Source of the DNA: Aedes albopictus
Taxonomy: Eukaryota; Arthropoda; Insecta; Diptera; Culicidae
Length of the DNA stretch: 64,000 nt
Direction of reading: 5' to 3'
Assembly: GCF_035046485.1 (NCBI RefSeq)
Contig: NC_085138.1
Coordinates: forward strand, 5,641,409-5,705,408
Numbering within the stretch: position 1 is the first letter of the stretch; every line of letters starts with the position of its first letter. The position numbers and the translations under genes were made by a program. The notes beneath the pieces were generated by a model. It did not search any database and was not told the origin of the DNA. It was given only the letters and a program-made list of their open reading frames with translations. Below are positions 1 to 9,602 of the stretch, one piece after another.

Positions 1-576
1 TAATAAATTCAAATTTGGCTAAGTCTAAGATCATGAAATTTTCACTGAATATTCTAAAATATATTTTGAAGAGATTGTCTTGTGGAAATTGTAATATTTG
101 GCTTCATATTCGAGATATTACGATTGAAGTTCCCAAAATCGAAGAATCCTCTCTCTCTCACGAGGAGCGTGACCTCAGACCTTAAGGAGAAACTTCAGAG
201 AATACAAATATGGCTGCCACAATGGCCGACTTGGACCCCTACTCACGTTTTCAAGAGCACCAATCTTAAAAATTCGATAACTAATGCGCTCGATTTGGGA
301 AAGCTGCCTCTTTTTGCAAGTGAGCAAAGCCGGGATAAACGAGTGCGGCTTGGTTCGATGCTTCGTTCGTCAGATTTGTGCCTCTAAAGTTTGTATGCAA
401 AATTGGAATGGGACTTGTTGATGTTTCACCTTAAGGTCGAATTTACAAATTATAGTGGAAAATCTGACCGAAAAGGCATCAAAATGTTGTAACGTCACGG
501 TAGAATGTGTCATATTCATATGTGAAGAAAAGTGTAAAGAGAAAGTAAATAGAAAGATACGAAGTAGGAGAAAATC
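1..576. other. unassigned AT-rich non-coding sequence
   Basis: I see no convincing gene here. Open frames at 82-387 and 455-718 begin at GTG or lack coding character. The stretch around 200-400 reads like an old dispersed repeat, but no termini can be defined. It would lie upstream of, or in an intron before, the exon at 969. Confidence 0.4.
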
Positions 577-651
577 GACGAGTCAGGGATTGAACCCAGG
601 ACTTTCTGCATATGAATCAGAAGCGGTAGCCACTAGACCACCAAAATCGTC
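577..651 (-). repeat. tRNA-Glu-like sequence (tRNA pseudogene or SINE head)
   Basis: On the minus strand this 75-nt stretch has an A-box-like TGGTCTAGTGGC and a canonical B box GGTTCAATCCC. Its two ends can pair as an acceptor stem (GACGATT against ACTCGTC, six of seven pairs). The D-arm resembles tRNA-Glu. The anticodon arm has a 5-bp stem but a 9-nt loop, so it is unlikely to be a functional tRNA. I infer a tRNA pseudogene or the head of a tRNA-derived element. I could not find a SINE body or clear flanking repeats. Confidence 0.5.
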
Positions 652-968
652 TAGTAATTTAACATGGATCGAAAAAAAATCTAGATATTTCAACTGCATT
701 AGAGTCAAATCGGTTTAAAAAACAGGAAATGCAAAAATACGCAAAATATAATTGTATCCGTATGTAACTATTGTATGGATTAATAGTTAGGTACTTTCCT
801 AAAAACTCATTCCATTAGATCTGATCATGAAACTCCGTTTCGTTCAAATTCATCTTGTTGATCAAACTTACAAGAGCATACGGTACCGAAGTGTGAGATT
901 CGTTGCGAAACCAACGCCCCAATCAATCAGGGAATGGTTCTAATTAATCGCATTAAAATCAATTTCAG

Positions 969-1131
969 GTTTTTAAAATCGGCACCGGCCCAGACGCACC
1001 ACCCCTCATTAGTATCGACGCGGACAACTCTCCACAACGTCAGCTGTCGATTACATACGGTGAAGAAGCTTTCGATGTGTCTGCCGTTTCCGATGAGTAT
1101 CTTGAACGCTGGCGACTGCGTCGAATAATCA
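969..1131 (+). CDS. internal coding exon of an unidentified host gene (exon A)
   Basis: The exon is preceded by a 3' splice site (AATCAATTTCAG) and followed by a strong donor (A|GTAAGT). The frame starting at 969 is open for all 54 codons plus one base. It encodes an acidic then basic segment that starts VFKIGTGPDAPPL and ends EYLERWRLRRII. Codon use is more GC-rich at third positions than the flanks, as expected of coding DNA. The exon ends in phase 1, and the next recognised exon (8953) begins with the two bases needed to finish the codon as Asn. Joined, the three exons give a C-terminal part rich in predicted helix. Small BLOC/BORC-type coiled-coil subunits have this look, but I do not recognise the family. 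Earlier exons, including the start codon, are not located. Confidence 0.6.
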
Positions 1132-2061
1132 GTAAGTGCTCAATTAGTGTGGTTATACCACGTTAGCCACCACACACGCCTTGGTCGGCCACCGCATCAT
1201 ATGAATCACATTCCATACATTATTATCTCATCCAATCGCTCGCGGAGAAATTTTTCGGCAAACGCGCTGCCCGTGGTGCTGTTTCTTTCTTTTTGCAGCG
1301 GTGTAGGGTAACGGAACTTGTTTTTGGACTGTGGGTCTTTTTTTTTTTTTTTTTTTCCTTCTAAACCATAGGGGGATAATCTGCTCAACAGACACCCTAA
1401 CAGAAGGTTAGGGTAGTGTAGGTCTGACAGGCCGTCTTCTACAACAAAAGTAAAATCCAGGACTACTCTCTCCTCGTACCCACTAAACCATTCCTATGGT
1501 CGCCAAACCCTACGTCTCTCCGGAACCACCAAGAAGGTATTGCTTCAGAGAGGGGCTAGTGCACATCGCACCCACAAGGTTAGCTGCGTAGCCTGCAGCA
1601 ACGAACATCGATGACTCGCTTTGGAGAGTCCATCACGGTAGCATGCTGGCGCTTAGCCAGTTTCCCGAGTGGTCCTCGCCACTCCCTTTGTCCTCGGAAG
1701 GCGGGCAGAGTCAACCCCGCCCGCGCCCTACTGCTGAGCGGACATCAAGAACTGATGCCCACATGCAACCCGATCTGACCTGCCCGCAAAGGAAGGGTAT
1801 CACTACCCTTCAGGCCCTATCAGATGCATCCGTAGGTTGCTGACGGCAGGGTCTCCACCTGCCCCGACCCTTGCCGGGGACCCCTTTCCAACCGCGGGCT
1901 TGGATCCAACCCAGTAGACCGACGCCACGACAGCACCGCTACCGGGACTTCCTCTCCGCGGCCACTTAATCGTTGTAAGGGTCGATCTCGACCGCAGGGC
2001 ACCGGTATGACCTACGAAGCCGACTCCGAACCCCTGGACCACCTCTTGTACTGCATCTGGA

Positions 2062-5043
2062 CTAGCCATTCTCCGAGTCCACGCGCCACCTCCTCTGTAG
2101 CTCCCAGACGATGTGGGTAATAGCCGTTGAAACGGCGTTCCAGCCAAACTCATCCCTACACATCCTCTGGACCAAGTTGTCCGGAGTTGTGTCCTCCCCG
2201 CATGTGGCAAGCATGCGGTCACGCATTGTGCGAAAACGCGGGCACACGAACAAAACGTGTTCCGCCGTTTCCTCTAAACCATTGCACACTGGGCATTCGG
2301 GAGAATCCGCATGCCCGAAACGGTGTAGATACTGTCGGAAGCAACCATGACCTGTAAGGACCTGTGTCAGGTGGAATGAAACTTCCCCATGGCGCCTATT
2401 AATCCAACTATCTACCCTCGGTATCAACCTATAGGTCCACCTTCCTTTGGTGGAACTGTCCCACGCGCGCTGCCATTTGACCATAGAGGCCATCCTGACA
2501 GTCCTGCGTATGCCTCTTGTGCCGCGCATTTCGAAGCACTCCATGTCCTCACTGATAAGAATGCTGATAGGCACCATACCAGTAATGACGCAGAGAGCGT
2601 CGTGTGACACGGTACGGTATGCGCTCGCAACCCTCAGGCACATAAGCCTGTAAGTACTTTCCAGCTTCCGTCGGTAGCATTTAGTACTTAGCGCGGTGCC
2701 CCACGCCGGGCCGCCATACCTAAGTATGGATGTAGCAACACTAGCCAGAAGCTTGCGCTTACTGGCGTACACCGCAGAGCTATTGGACATCATCCGGGAC
2801 AGTGCCGCAATAGCTGTGGAGGCTCTTTTACAGGCATAATCGACGTGGCTACCGAAGGTAAGCTTATCGTCGATCATCACGCCCAAGTGTTTGACGGAGC
2901 GCTTTGACAGGATAGTACAGTCTCCTACACAGATCTCCGTCTGCTGCTCCGACTTCAGGTTGTTAACAACCGTCACCTCTGTCTTGTGGTGAGCCAGCTC
3001 CAGTTTCCTGGACCGCATCCACGCCTCCACAACCTTGATCGAGTGGTTGGTAGTCAACTTTACCTCCTCGATCGTTTCACCGTAGACTTCGAGCGTAATG
3101 TCGTCGGCAAATCCGACAATCACCACTCCCACTGGATACTCTAACCTCAACACCTCGTCGTACATGACATTCCATAACACCGGACCCAGGATGGAACCTT
3201 GCGGGACTCCTGAGGTTATGTGAAAGCACTTCCGACCCACCTCCGTGTCGTAGACTAGTACACGATTCTGAAAGTAACTTCCGAGAATCTTGTACAGGTA
3301 CTCCGGTATCCCCAGACGCAAGAGCGCATCGGCAATAGCAGACCAGCTAGCGCTATTAAACGCATTCCTTACATCCAGAGTCACTACCGCGCAAAAGCGA
3401 ATTCCCCTCCTCTTAGGCTCGAGTGCTTTCTCGGCGGTTTTTGTAACCGACAAGATAGCGTCTACGGTGGACCTCCCCTTCCGGAAGCCGTACTGGTTAC
3501 TCGAAAGACCATTTTCGCCCTCGGTGAACCGCAACATTCTATTGAGGATGATCTTTTCGAGCACCTTCCCCGCCGTGTCAATCAAGCATATTGGTCTATA
3601 TGCCGACGGGTCTCCGGGTGGTTTCCCCGCCTTTGGCAATAGTACCAGGCTCTGCCTCTTCCAAGCTTCTGGGAAAACTCCCTCGTCCAGGCATTTCTGC
3701 ATAGCAGACCTGAACATCTCGGGAGCCTCTGCAATAGCTACTTTTAAGGCCAGGTTCGGAACTCCGTCCGGACCTGGGGCCTTACCTACGCTAAGGGACT
3801 TAGCTATCCCCGCAAGTTCCACATCGGTGACCCTCTCCTCATCGCCAGCCCCAGTCCCCGGCTGTCCTACGAAAGGAGGCCAAGGACTAGGATCATGACG
3901 CGGAAAAAGTCCTCCAATGATCCCCTCCAACATCTCTGGAGATTGCTCTGTAGGAGCCATCACACCTCTCGTCTTGGCCATAACGATCCTGTAGGCGTCA
4001 CCCCACGGGTTCGTATTGGCACTTTGACAGAGACCCTCAAAGCAGGCCTTTTTGCTTGCTCTTATCTCGGTCTTAAGCGTGGCTTTTGCAGCGGCGAACA
4101 CCACCCGCCGTTCGTTTCGCTCTTCCTCTGATCGTGCTCGCTGCATCCGCCGCCTAGCCCGTAGGCAGGCGCGGCGCAGGTCCGCAATCGCGTCGGTCCA
4201 CCAGTAAGCCGGTGGCCTCCCATTTCTAGGGTGGACTCGCCTAGGCATGGTCGCATCACACGCACGTGAGAGCACCGCTACCAGCTCGTCGCCGTCTAAA
4301 CCGATTAAGTTTCGCTCACGGCGGAGCGCCTCCCTAAATACCCCTTCGTCGAAGTATGATGTCTTCCACCTGCGAGGGCTTGGCCTTGGCCTAGCCGCCT
4401 CTTCTTCTATCCGCTGTCTGCTGTTATTGTAGTCGATACTGTAGCGAACCGCCAGGTGATCGCTGTGAGTGTAGCCATCATCTACTCTCCAGTTCGAACT
4501 ACTTGTTAGGCCAGGACTACAAAAGGTCACGTCAATAATTGACTCCGCTCCGTTTCGACTAAAGGTACTCTTGGTACCGACATTAGCCAAGTCGACATCT
4601 AAGATGGCCAGTGTTTCTAGCAGGATCTGACCCCGCTGGTTCGTGAAACGGCTTCCCCATTCCACGGCCCAGGCATTAAAGTCGCCCGCTATTACCACCG
4701 GCCTTCGCCCTGTTAGCACGGTCGTTAAGCGGTCCAGCATTTGCGTGAACTGCTCGATCGGCCACCGCGGAGGCGCATAACAGCTACAGAAGAAGACCCC
4801 GTTTACTTTGGCGACCACGAAGCCCTCATAGGTAGTAGACACCAACTCCTGAACGGGGTATTTACCCGTCGTCCATATCGCCGCCATTTTTCTGGTCCCA
4901 TCCGCGACCCAGTTGCCGTTGCCGGCGGGTACTCGGTATGGGTCCGATATGATGGCGATATCCGTCTCCCACTCAGAAACTGCCTGACAAAGCAGTTGCT
5001 GAGCCGCATCACAGTGGTTCAGGTTCAGCTGCGTTACCTGCAC
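2062..5043 (-). CDS. R1-clade retrotransposon ORF2: endonuclease / reverse transcriptase
   Basis: This 993-residue product would nick the target and prime reverse transcription there. The N-terminal APE-type endonuclease (about residues 1-200) has GDFN at 120-123 and SDH at 194-196. The reverse transcriptase (about 410-680) has GVPQGSILGP, the AFNSASW region and FADD at 645-648; FADD and the LNLNHC-type start are typical of the R1 clade. A C-terminal CCHC motif (C917, C920, H929, C934) is present. No stop or frameshift interrupts it. The first codon of the stated range is GTG, not ATG. The frame is open only back to 5070 (TAA at 5071-5073) and has no upstream ATG. It overlaps ORF1 by up to 37 nt in the -1 frame, so translation probably depends on frameshifting or reinitiation. 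Confidence 0.88.
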   Translation of the reverse strand: MQVTQLNLNHCDAAQQLLCQAVSEWETDIAIISDPYRVPAGNGNWVADGTRKMAAIWTTGKYPVQELVSTTYEGFVVAKVNGVFFCSCYAPPRWPIEQFTQMLDRLTTVLTGRRPVVIAGDFNAWAVEWGSRFTNQRGQILLETLAILDVDLANVGTKSTFSRNGAESIIDVTFCSPGLTSSSNWRVDDGYTHSDHLAVRYSIDYNNSRQRIEEEAARPRPSPRRWKTSYFDEGVFREALRRERNLIGLDGDELVAVLSRACDATMPRRVHPRNGRPPAYWWTDAIADLRRACLRARRRMQRARSEEERNERRVVFAAAKATLKTEIRASKKACFEGLCQSANTNPWGDAYRIVMAKTRGVMAPTEQSPEMLEGIIGGLFPRHDPSPWPPFVGQPGTGAGDEERVTDVELAGIAKSLSVGKAPGPDGVPNLALKVAIAEAPEMFRSAMQKCLDEGVFPEAWKRQSLVLLPKAGKPPGDPSAYRPICLIDTAGKVLEKIILNRMLRFTEGENGLSSNQYGFRKGRSTVDAILSVTKTAEKALEPKRRGIRFCAVVTLDVRNAFNSASWSAIADALLRLGIPEYLYKILGSYFQNRVLVYDTEVGRKCFHITSGVPQGSILGPVLWNVMYDEVLRLEYPVGVVIVGFADDITLEVYGETIEEVKLTTNHSIKVVEAWMRSRKLELAHHKTEVTVVNNLKSEQQTEICVGDCTILSKRSVKHLGVMIDDKLTFGSHVDYACKRASTAIAALSRMMSNSSAVYASKRKLLASVATSILRYGGPAWGTALSTKCYRRKLESTYRLMCLRVASAYRTVSHDALCVITGMVPISILISEDMECFEMRGTRGIRRTVRMASMVKWQRAWDSSTKGRWTYRLIPRVDSWINRRHGEVSFHLTQVLTGHGCFRQYLHRFGHADSPECPVCNGLEETAEHVLFVCPRFRTMRDRMLATCGEDTTPDNLVQRMCRDEFGWNAVSTAITHIVWELQRRWRVDSENG

Positions 5044-6605
5044 TGTGATTTGTTGTTCACTGCGGCTTTCTTAAAGGCCGGGCACCCTGGACCACCCATC
5101 GCATGTCTGTTTTTCGAGGTTTTCCCGGTACAGATCATGCAGATGGGCGGACTCGTGCAGCTTTGGGCCTTATGACCTTCAGCGCCGCATCGCCTACACA
5201 GTTTGCGCCTGTCGGGGCCTTTGCAGTCCCACGACTTGTGTCCTGGTTCCAGACACCTGAAGCAAACCTCTGGTGGCTCGTGGAATGTCAGGTGACATAC
5301 ACACCAGCCCACCTTTATCCGCCCTACTTTAACGGACTTTTTAACGTCCGCCACAGGTAGCTGAACCAGAGCTATCTGTGTCCCTGCTGGCCCCTTCCGC
5401 AGCCTGACGGCTGTGGCGGCCACCTGAACATCGCACTGTTGCCGCAGTGCCGTGACGAGCTCTTCCGCTTCGGTGATCTCGTCTAGGTCTTTGACCTTCA
5501 GAGTCGCCTCATGCGTAAGAGCCCTCACCTCCACTCCATCACCAAGGACCTCTTCTGCCAGCCTCTTGTAGGCGGCGCCCTTGTGATCCTTCTCGCGCTT
5601 AAGCTCCAGGATCATTTCGCCCGTACGAGTACGTCTGATACTGCGTACGTCGGCTCCAAGACCCTCAAGCTTGGCGTCGCACCTCATCGCCTTCAAGACG
5701 TCCGAGTATTTCGACTGTTCGGTCTTGATGACGATAGCGTCACCTTTTTCGCGCCTGGCACCTGCCTTCCTACGCCTTGGCTTGGCGACCTGCACTTCTG
5801 CCTGCGGATTCCCCTTCTTCTTCCTCTTCCGCTCTACCTTTGTCCAAGGAGGGTCCTCTCCTTGGATCGCCCTGCTCTGTGGCTGCTGAGGGCCCACCAT
5901 TGGTCGCAACCCCTTGTTCCCATCATTCCGGGACGGGCCGGCCTTTTCAGGCCCACCCTTCCCAGCTTTCCGGGAACCCTGGCTGGGGTCCGACTTTCCG
6001 GCATAACCACCGGCTTTCGGGGTTATTATACGCCTGGCCTTGCGGGCACCGCCAGACAGCTCCTCACCTGACGGCTGCCTCGCCCGCTTCTGCGAATGCT
6101 TGTCACGTTTGTCACGAGCATTCGCTTCCACACTCTTCGGACTACCCGCGAAGGAGAAGGCCTCCGTTTGCGTAAGCTTAGACGCTTTCTCCTTTGCGGG
6201 TCCCGCCGCTGCCGCAGCCAGCAACGCGACCGCGTGCTCCTGCTTGGCCTCATCAACTGACGCTCTAAGCCGAAGCAAGGCCGTTTTCAGGTCCTTACTT
6301 ATATTCGACTTAGTTGTCGCGAAGTCAATAATTTTGCCAAGCTGCTGCTCAGCTACCTCCAATGCGGGCCGTCCTTTTCCTGCTACTTGGCTGATGGCCC
6401 TCAGCAACCATGCTCCGTCCATAACCTCCGCCGGCTGGCTTGCCGTGGAGTGGACAGGAGCTCCCACGCTTGAGCTGCGTAAGCAGCTTCCAGCACCTGA
6501 CTCCTCGCTTCTCCTTGTTGGAGACCGCATCAACCCGCTTCTTGCGAAGGGGTTGATCGCACCACTACTACCTGTTGCACTTGATTTCGAAATTTGTTTA
6601 CTCAT
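5034..6605 (-). CDS. R1-clade retrotransposon ORF1: gag-like nucleic-acid-binding protein
   Basis: This 523-residue protein starts at an ATG (6603-6605) and ends with TAA at 5034-5036. The first half is Ser/Pro/Ala-rich with a Lys/Arg-rich low-complexity middle. The C-terminal 75 residues carry zinc knuckles: CFRCLEPGHKSWDC, CRRCGAEGHKAQSC, and a longer third Cys/His group starting CMIC. This order is typical of ORF1p in R1/I-type non-LTR elements, which coats the RNA and forms the ribonucleoprotein. The reading frame is intact. The stop codon lies inside the start of ORF2. Plus-strand open frames opposite it are shadows of its GC-rich codons. Confidence 0.85.
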   Translation of the reverse strand: MSKQISKSSATGSSGAINPFARSGLMRSPTRRSEESGAGSCLRSSSVGAPVHSTASQPAEVMDGAWLLRAISQVAGKGRPALEVAEQQLGKIIDFATTKSNISKDLKTALLRLRASVDEAKQEHAVALLAAAAAGPAKEKASKLTQTEAFSFAGSPKSVEANARDKRDKHSQKRARQPSGEELSGGARKARRIITPKAGGYAGKSDPSQGSRKAGKGGPEKAGPSRNDGNKGLRPMVGPQQPQSRAIQGEDPPWTKVERKRKKKGNPQAEVQVAKPRRRKAGARREKGDAIVIKTEQSKYSDVLKAMRCDAKLEGLGADVRSIRRTRTGEMILELKREKDHKGAAYKRLAEEVLGDGVEVRALTHEATLKVKDLDEITEAEELVTALRQQCDVQVAATAVRLRKGPAGTQIALVQLPVADVKKSVKVGRIKVGWCVCHLTFHEPPEVCFRCLEPGHKSWDCKGPDRRKLCRRCGAEGHKAQSCTSPPICMICTGKTSKNRHAMGGPGCPAFKKAAVNNKSQCR

Positions 6606-6894
6606 ATTTGATTCCCACGAGTCGCACGAGAAAGAATGTCCACCACGCCAGAGCTCTGCATTAACGCGGTAAGGGACAGCTTACTGTGGGGGGTGCCCAG
6701 GTGCCCCACAGGCTCCGTTAAAGATCGAGCATCTTTTTCACCCCCTCGATCACTCATTCCTCGGCACGGGTCGCTTGACACCTTGAATTGGGGTTAGTAG
6801 TCCTATTCTTAGCCGGCAACTACGCGGCTGACTCGCAAGCGGGGGGGTGCGTCAGGCCCCAGGACATCCGTCCCTGCTGCCCTGTGTGGGTCTT

Positions 6895-8032
6895 GGCTTT
6901 GTAAGACCTGTTTTGTTTCTTCTTTCTTTTTACATAATTGACTAATTTCAACCCCCTCCCCCTAGTCACACTTTTTGTATGAGACCTCACACTTTTTTAC
7001 ATGAGTCGTCTCACTTTGTTGAGCCCCCCCTTACCACATCAATGCGTGACGTTTTTTATGGACATCCCCTATTTTCTTTATTTACTTGCAAATGTAAATA
7101 ATTTGTTTAGGTACTGCTGTAAGATTTTTTGAAGGAATTTAAGATAGCATTTTGTCACAGAGATCAGACGCTTATCTTTGCTTTCTGCCATGTGTAAAAC
7201 TTTGTAACGGTCATATCAAAGTACATATGTCGTTATGCTCCCGTTACGTGGCGCTAGCATCCCATCACTTACATTATCATCCCAAGAAACATAACTAACT
7301 GAATAACAGATTCTTAAGCTAAAGTTTGCTTAAAAGTGGTTTGTTCCACTCTTATACAGCAAAAATGTTTGTTGGGATGTTGTTATTTTTGTTTCTTGGG
7401 TTCGTCGTTTTTAGCATTTGAGCGCTCGTGTCGCTTTGTGGGCTATGTAGTGTGTTTTCGGCCCAGTTTCCAGTTCAAAAGGAATCGCTCAAATAGTTTC
7501 TTGACCGATTCCTGGAAGAAAATTTATATAGAGAGTGGAATTTGAATTGCCATTTCTTCGCAACTGCGTACTGAGATCGAAGAGAAACGGTTTCTAGGGC
7601 GATTCAGGCAAGAAATTTCTCATGCATAAAGATAGGCCGACAAATTTCTTCTGAACTGCAAACAGCTCTTTTTAACCATGAACCATCGCCAATCTTGTGG
7701 TCAAATCGAGTTTCTACGTCGGGTAGTGGTGGTGTTACGTAAATCCTTTACGTATTCAACATATTTTTGTTCAAGCTTAAATGTCTATTCTCTGTGTTTC
7801 AACTTAGGTAATCTTGATTCATTACAAACTGCATTAATATTTATTTAAAGCATTTGAAAAAAAAAAGAAAAGTGAAATTTAAATGTTGTTTTAAACGAAA
7901 AGATGGGATTTTTTTTGGGAAATCTATAAAAACGTGTTAAAAAATTACGTATAGTAGCAAGGCGTAAAACAAGTGACATCTTGGAATTCGTACCATACCC
8001 AGGGCCATAGGACCATTATGGCCGTTAGAGCC
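6895..8032. other. intronic DNA without recognised features
   Basis: This stretch follows the target-site duplication of the R1 element and is AT-rich with homopolymer runs (for example 7858-7870). An open frame at 7336-7545 starts at GTG and shows no family resemblance. I infer intron sequence between the exons at 1131 and 8953. Confidence 0.5.
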
Positions 8033-8825
8033 ATCCCGAGCAAAGGCGGATAAGTAAATGATAACAAGTTCTGTTACCTGGTTATCATTCGTTTGATAAT
8101 TGAGTTTGTTATCATTTAGGTTGAATTAAGAGCCAACATAACAAAAATGATAACTCATATTTACTTCTCGAATACCAAAATGATAAGAAGTTAAGTTATC
8201 ATTGAGTTCAAGTTGAAAACTAATTGTGTTATACAATATTTTGTTCAACATTTCATTTAGTTATCAACATGAAAAAATACATGTGACTGATAACTGGTTT
8301 TGTTATCAATTAGTTATCATTTAGAGCTATTTTATCGACCAAAATAGTAAAAATCTACTTTACCGACATCGTCACCTATTGAAAAAAGTTTCTTGTAACT
8401 TACAACCAATGTTTTCGACTCTTGCGCCCAGGCGGGTCTCGAACCCTGATCGAGTGATTATCGGTCGCAGCCGATAGCCCCTATACCAACGGGACTCATT
8501 GAGAGTGAGAGTAATAAAAGGCTACGCTTTCGTACTGCAGTCGCATTGTAGGTGGGAAGCGGAATCTATTTTTAGATTCGAGGTTCATCAGACTCTCAGT
8601 TTTGGGAAAGCTTTGAAATGTGCGTTTGGAAACAGATAACATATTTTGTTATCATTTAGTATTTTTATGTTATCGCGATGGACCAAAATTATCGATAACT
8701 AAATTTGTTATCATCTGGTTATCATCATTTGAAAAAGATGATAACAAAAATAACAAAATGATAACACCGATAACACAGTTTATTATCAAAGTGATATCAC
8801 TTTGTTATCCGCCTTTGCTCGGGAT
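8033..8825. mobile_element. TIR element with GATAACAAA-type repeats and a tRNA-like centre
   Basis: The ends are inverted repeats of ATCCCGAGCAAAGGCGGATAA. Inside, many copies of a short GATAACAAA/TTTGTTATC motif occur in both orientations, giving the arms strong foldback potential. No transposase is encoded. A tRNA-like sequence (8421-8503, minus) begins near the exact centre. No clear target duplication is visible. It lies in the same intron as the R1 element. Superfamily is unassigned. Confidence 0.7.
8421..8503 (-). repeat. tRNA-like segment with Pol III box motifs inside a TIR element
   Basis: On the minus strand this segment has an A-box-like TGGTATAGGGGC and a B box GGTTCGAGACC at about tRNA spacing. 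Between them is an anticodon-like stem ATCGG/CCGAT with a loop of only 6 nt. The acceptor ends do not pair, so this is not a functional tRNA. It is best read as a tRNA-derived segment captured by, or founding, the surrounding TIR element. Confidence 0.6.
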
Positions 8826-8952
8826 ACTTATCGAAACACTGACTTAACACAACGTTGAATGCTGAAATAAAAGTCCAAATCAGTTCCGTTACCCTACTAT
8901 CAGGCAAAAGCAGTACATAAAGAAGACTGAAAACATGAAATTGTAATTGCAG

Positions 8953-9053
8953 ATGAGCGTTGCGTTTCTCTTTTGAACGAGTTCATCCACACGACGGCTG
9001 TTTCCGTTTCGAAGCAACTGGTTGAAACCGACAATTTGTTGATGAAATCTCAG
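8953..9053 (+). CDS. internal coding exon of the same unidentified host gene (exon B)
   Basis: The exon follows an acceptor (TTGTAATTGCAG) and ends at a consensus donor (CAG|GTAAGT at 9054). Its first two bases (AT) complete the codon left by exon A. The next 33 codons are open, running from ERCVSLLNEF to LLMKSQ, and the exon ends in phase 0, which fits exon C. The peptide is helical and rich in Leu, Val, Ser and Thr. A minus-strand frame covering the region is a shadow. Confidence 0.6.
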
Positions 9054-9485
9054 GTAAGTAACCGGCCGTTGTCGTCGTCTTCGTCGTCGACGACGCGTCA
9101 AACATTGCGTACATGCAGTAAGTAGGTATCGGTTTTGATTGGGTTTAATGAAGGATAGCAAAGGTGTCCTTTTAGTTGAAATTAATGAAAGATGATAACA
9201 CTGACTGGTCGCCAGTGTAAACATGTCCCAGAGCTATTGACCAGATAAAAAAAAATACTGCAAAGTAATCACGACCTGTTTACGATGTCAGTTTAGACTG
9301 GTAGTGAGAGTGCAGCCTCGCAGTTTGTACACAGTACCAACGAGGTTGCACCCATGGTAGCCATTCTCCCAAACAATTTTATTCTTTGGGCCTATGCCCT
9401 ATATGTATCTTACTTTTTGCATGTCTTAATTAATAATATTTGGCTTGCTATATGCATTGTGATAAAATGACGACTTCTTTTTCAG

Positions 9486-9602
9486 GTGGTGTTACAAAAT
9501 ACATCGAGCGCGATGAAGAAAGTGAATGACTCTACCGAACAAATCAAATCCAAACTGCATAGTATTCTAGCAGTTAACTTTATTCCAAACATTAATATTT
9601 AA
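9486..9602 (+). CDS. terminal coding exon of the same unidentified host gene (exon C)
   Basis: The exon follows a pyrimidine-rich acceptor (CTTCTTTTTCAG) and begins in phase 0, matching exon B across a 432-nt intron. It encodes 38 residues starting VVLQNTSSAMKKVNDSTEQI and ends at TAA 9600-9602. With exon B it makes a roughly 70-residue amphipathic helical C terminus with heptad-like Leu/Ile/Val spacing. No AATAAA is seen just downstream, so the polyadenylation site is uncertain. Function is not recognised. Confidence 0.55.
   Translation: MVLQNTSSAMKKVNDSTEQIKSKLHSILAVNFIPNINI

Larger units (their letters stand above)
1338..6884 (-). mobile_element. full-length R1-clade non-LTR retrotransposon
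   Basis: The element lies on the minus strand. A poly(T) run at 1338-1356 is the poly(A) tail of the 3' end, followed by a 3' UTR of about 700 nt, then ORF2 (2062-5043), ORF1 (5034-6605) and a GC-rich 5' UTR. A direct repeat TGTGGGTCTT lies at 1330-1339 and 6885-6894, the expected target-site duplication, so the copy seems complete at about 5.5 kb. Both ORFs are uninterrupted, suggesting a young insertion. It sits about 200 bp downstream of the exon at 969-1131 and antisense to it. A second, internally deleted relative lies at 15504-16498. The target is not rDNA, so this is not a canonical 28S-specific R1. Confidence 0.85.

Noticed and set aside
3290..6672. Long plus-strand open frames (3290-3898, 5511-6071, 6040-6672)
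   Set aside because: They are antisense to the R1-clade ORF1/ORF2, whose domains are clear, and carry no domains themselves.
8889..9224. Minus-strand frame of 111 residues with an Arg run
   Set aside because: It is opposite the plus exon 8953-9053, which has proper splice sites and matching phases. The Arg run is a simple repeat in the intron.
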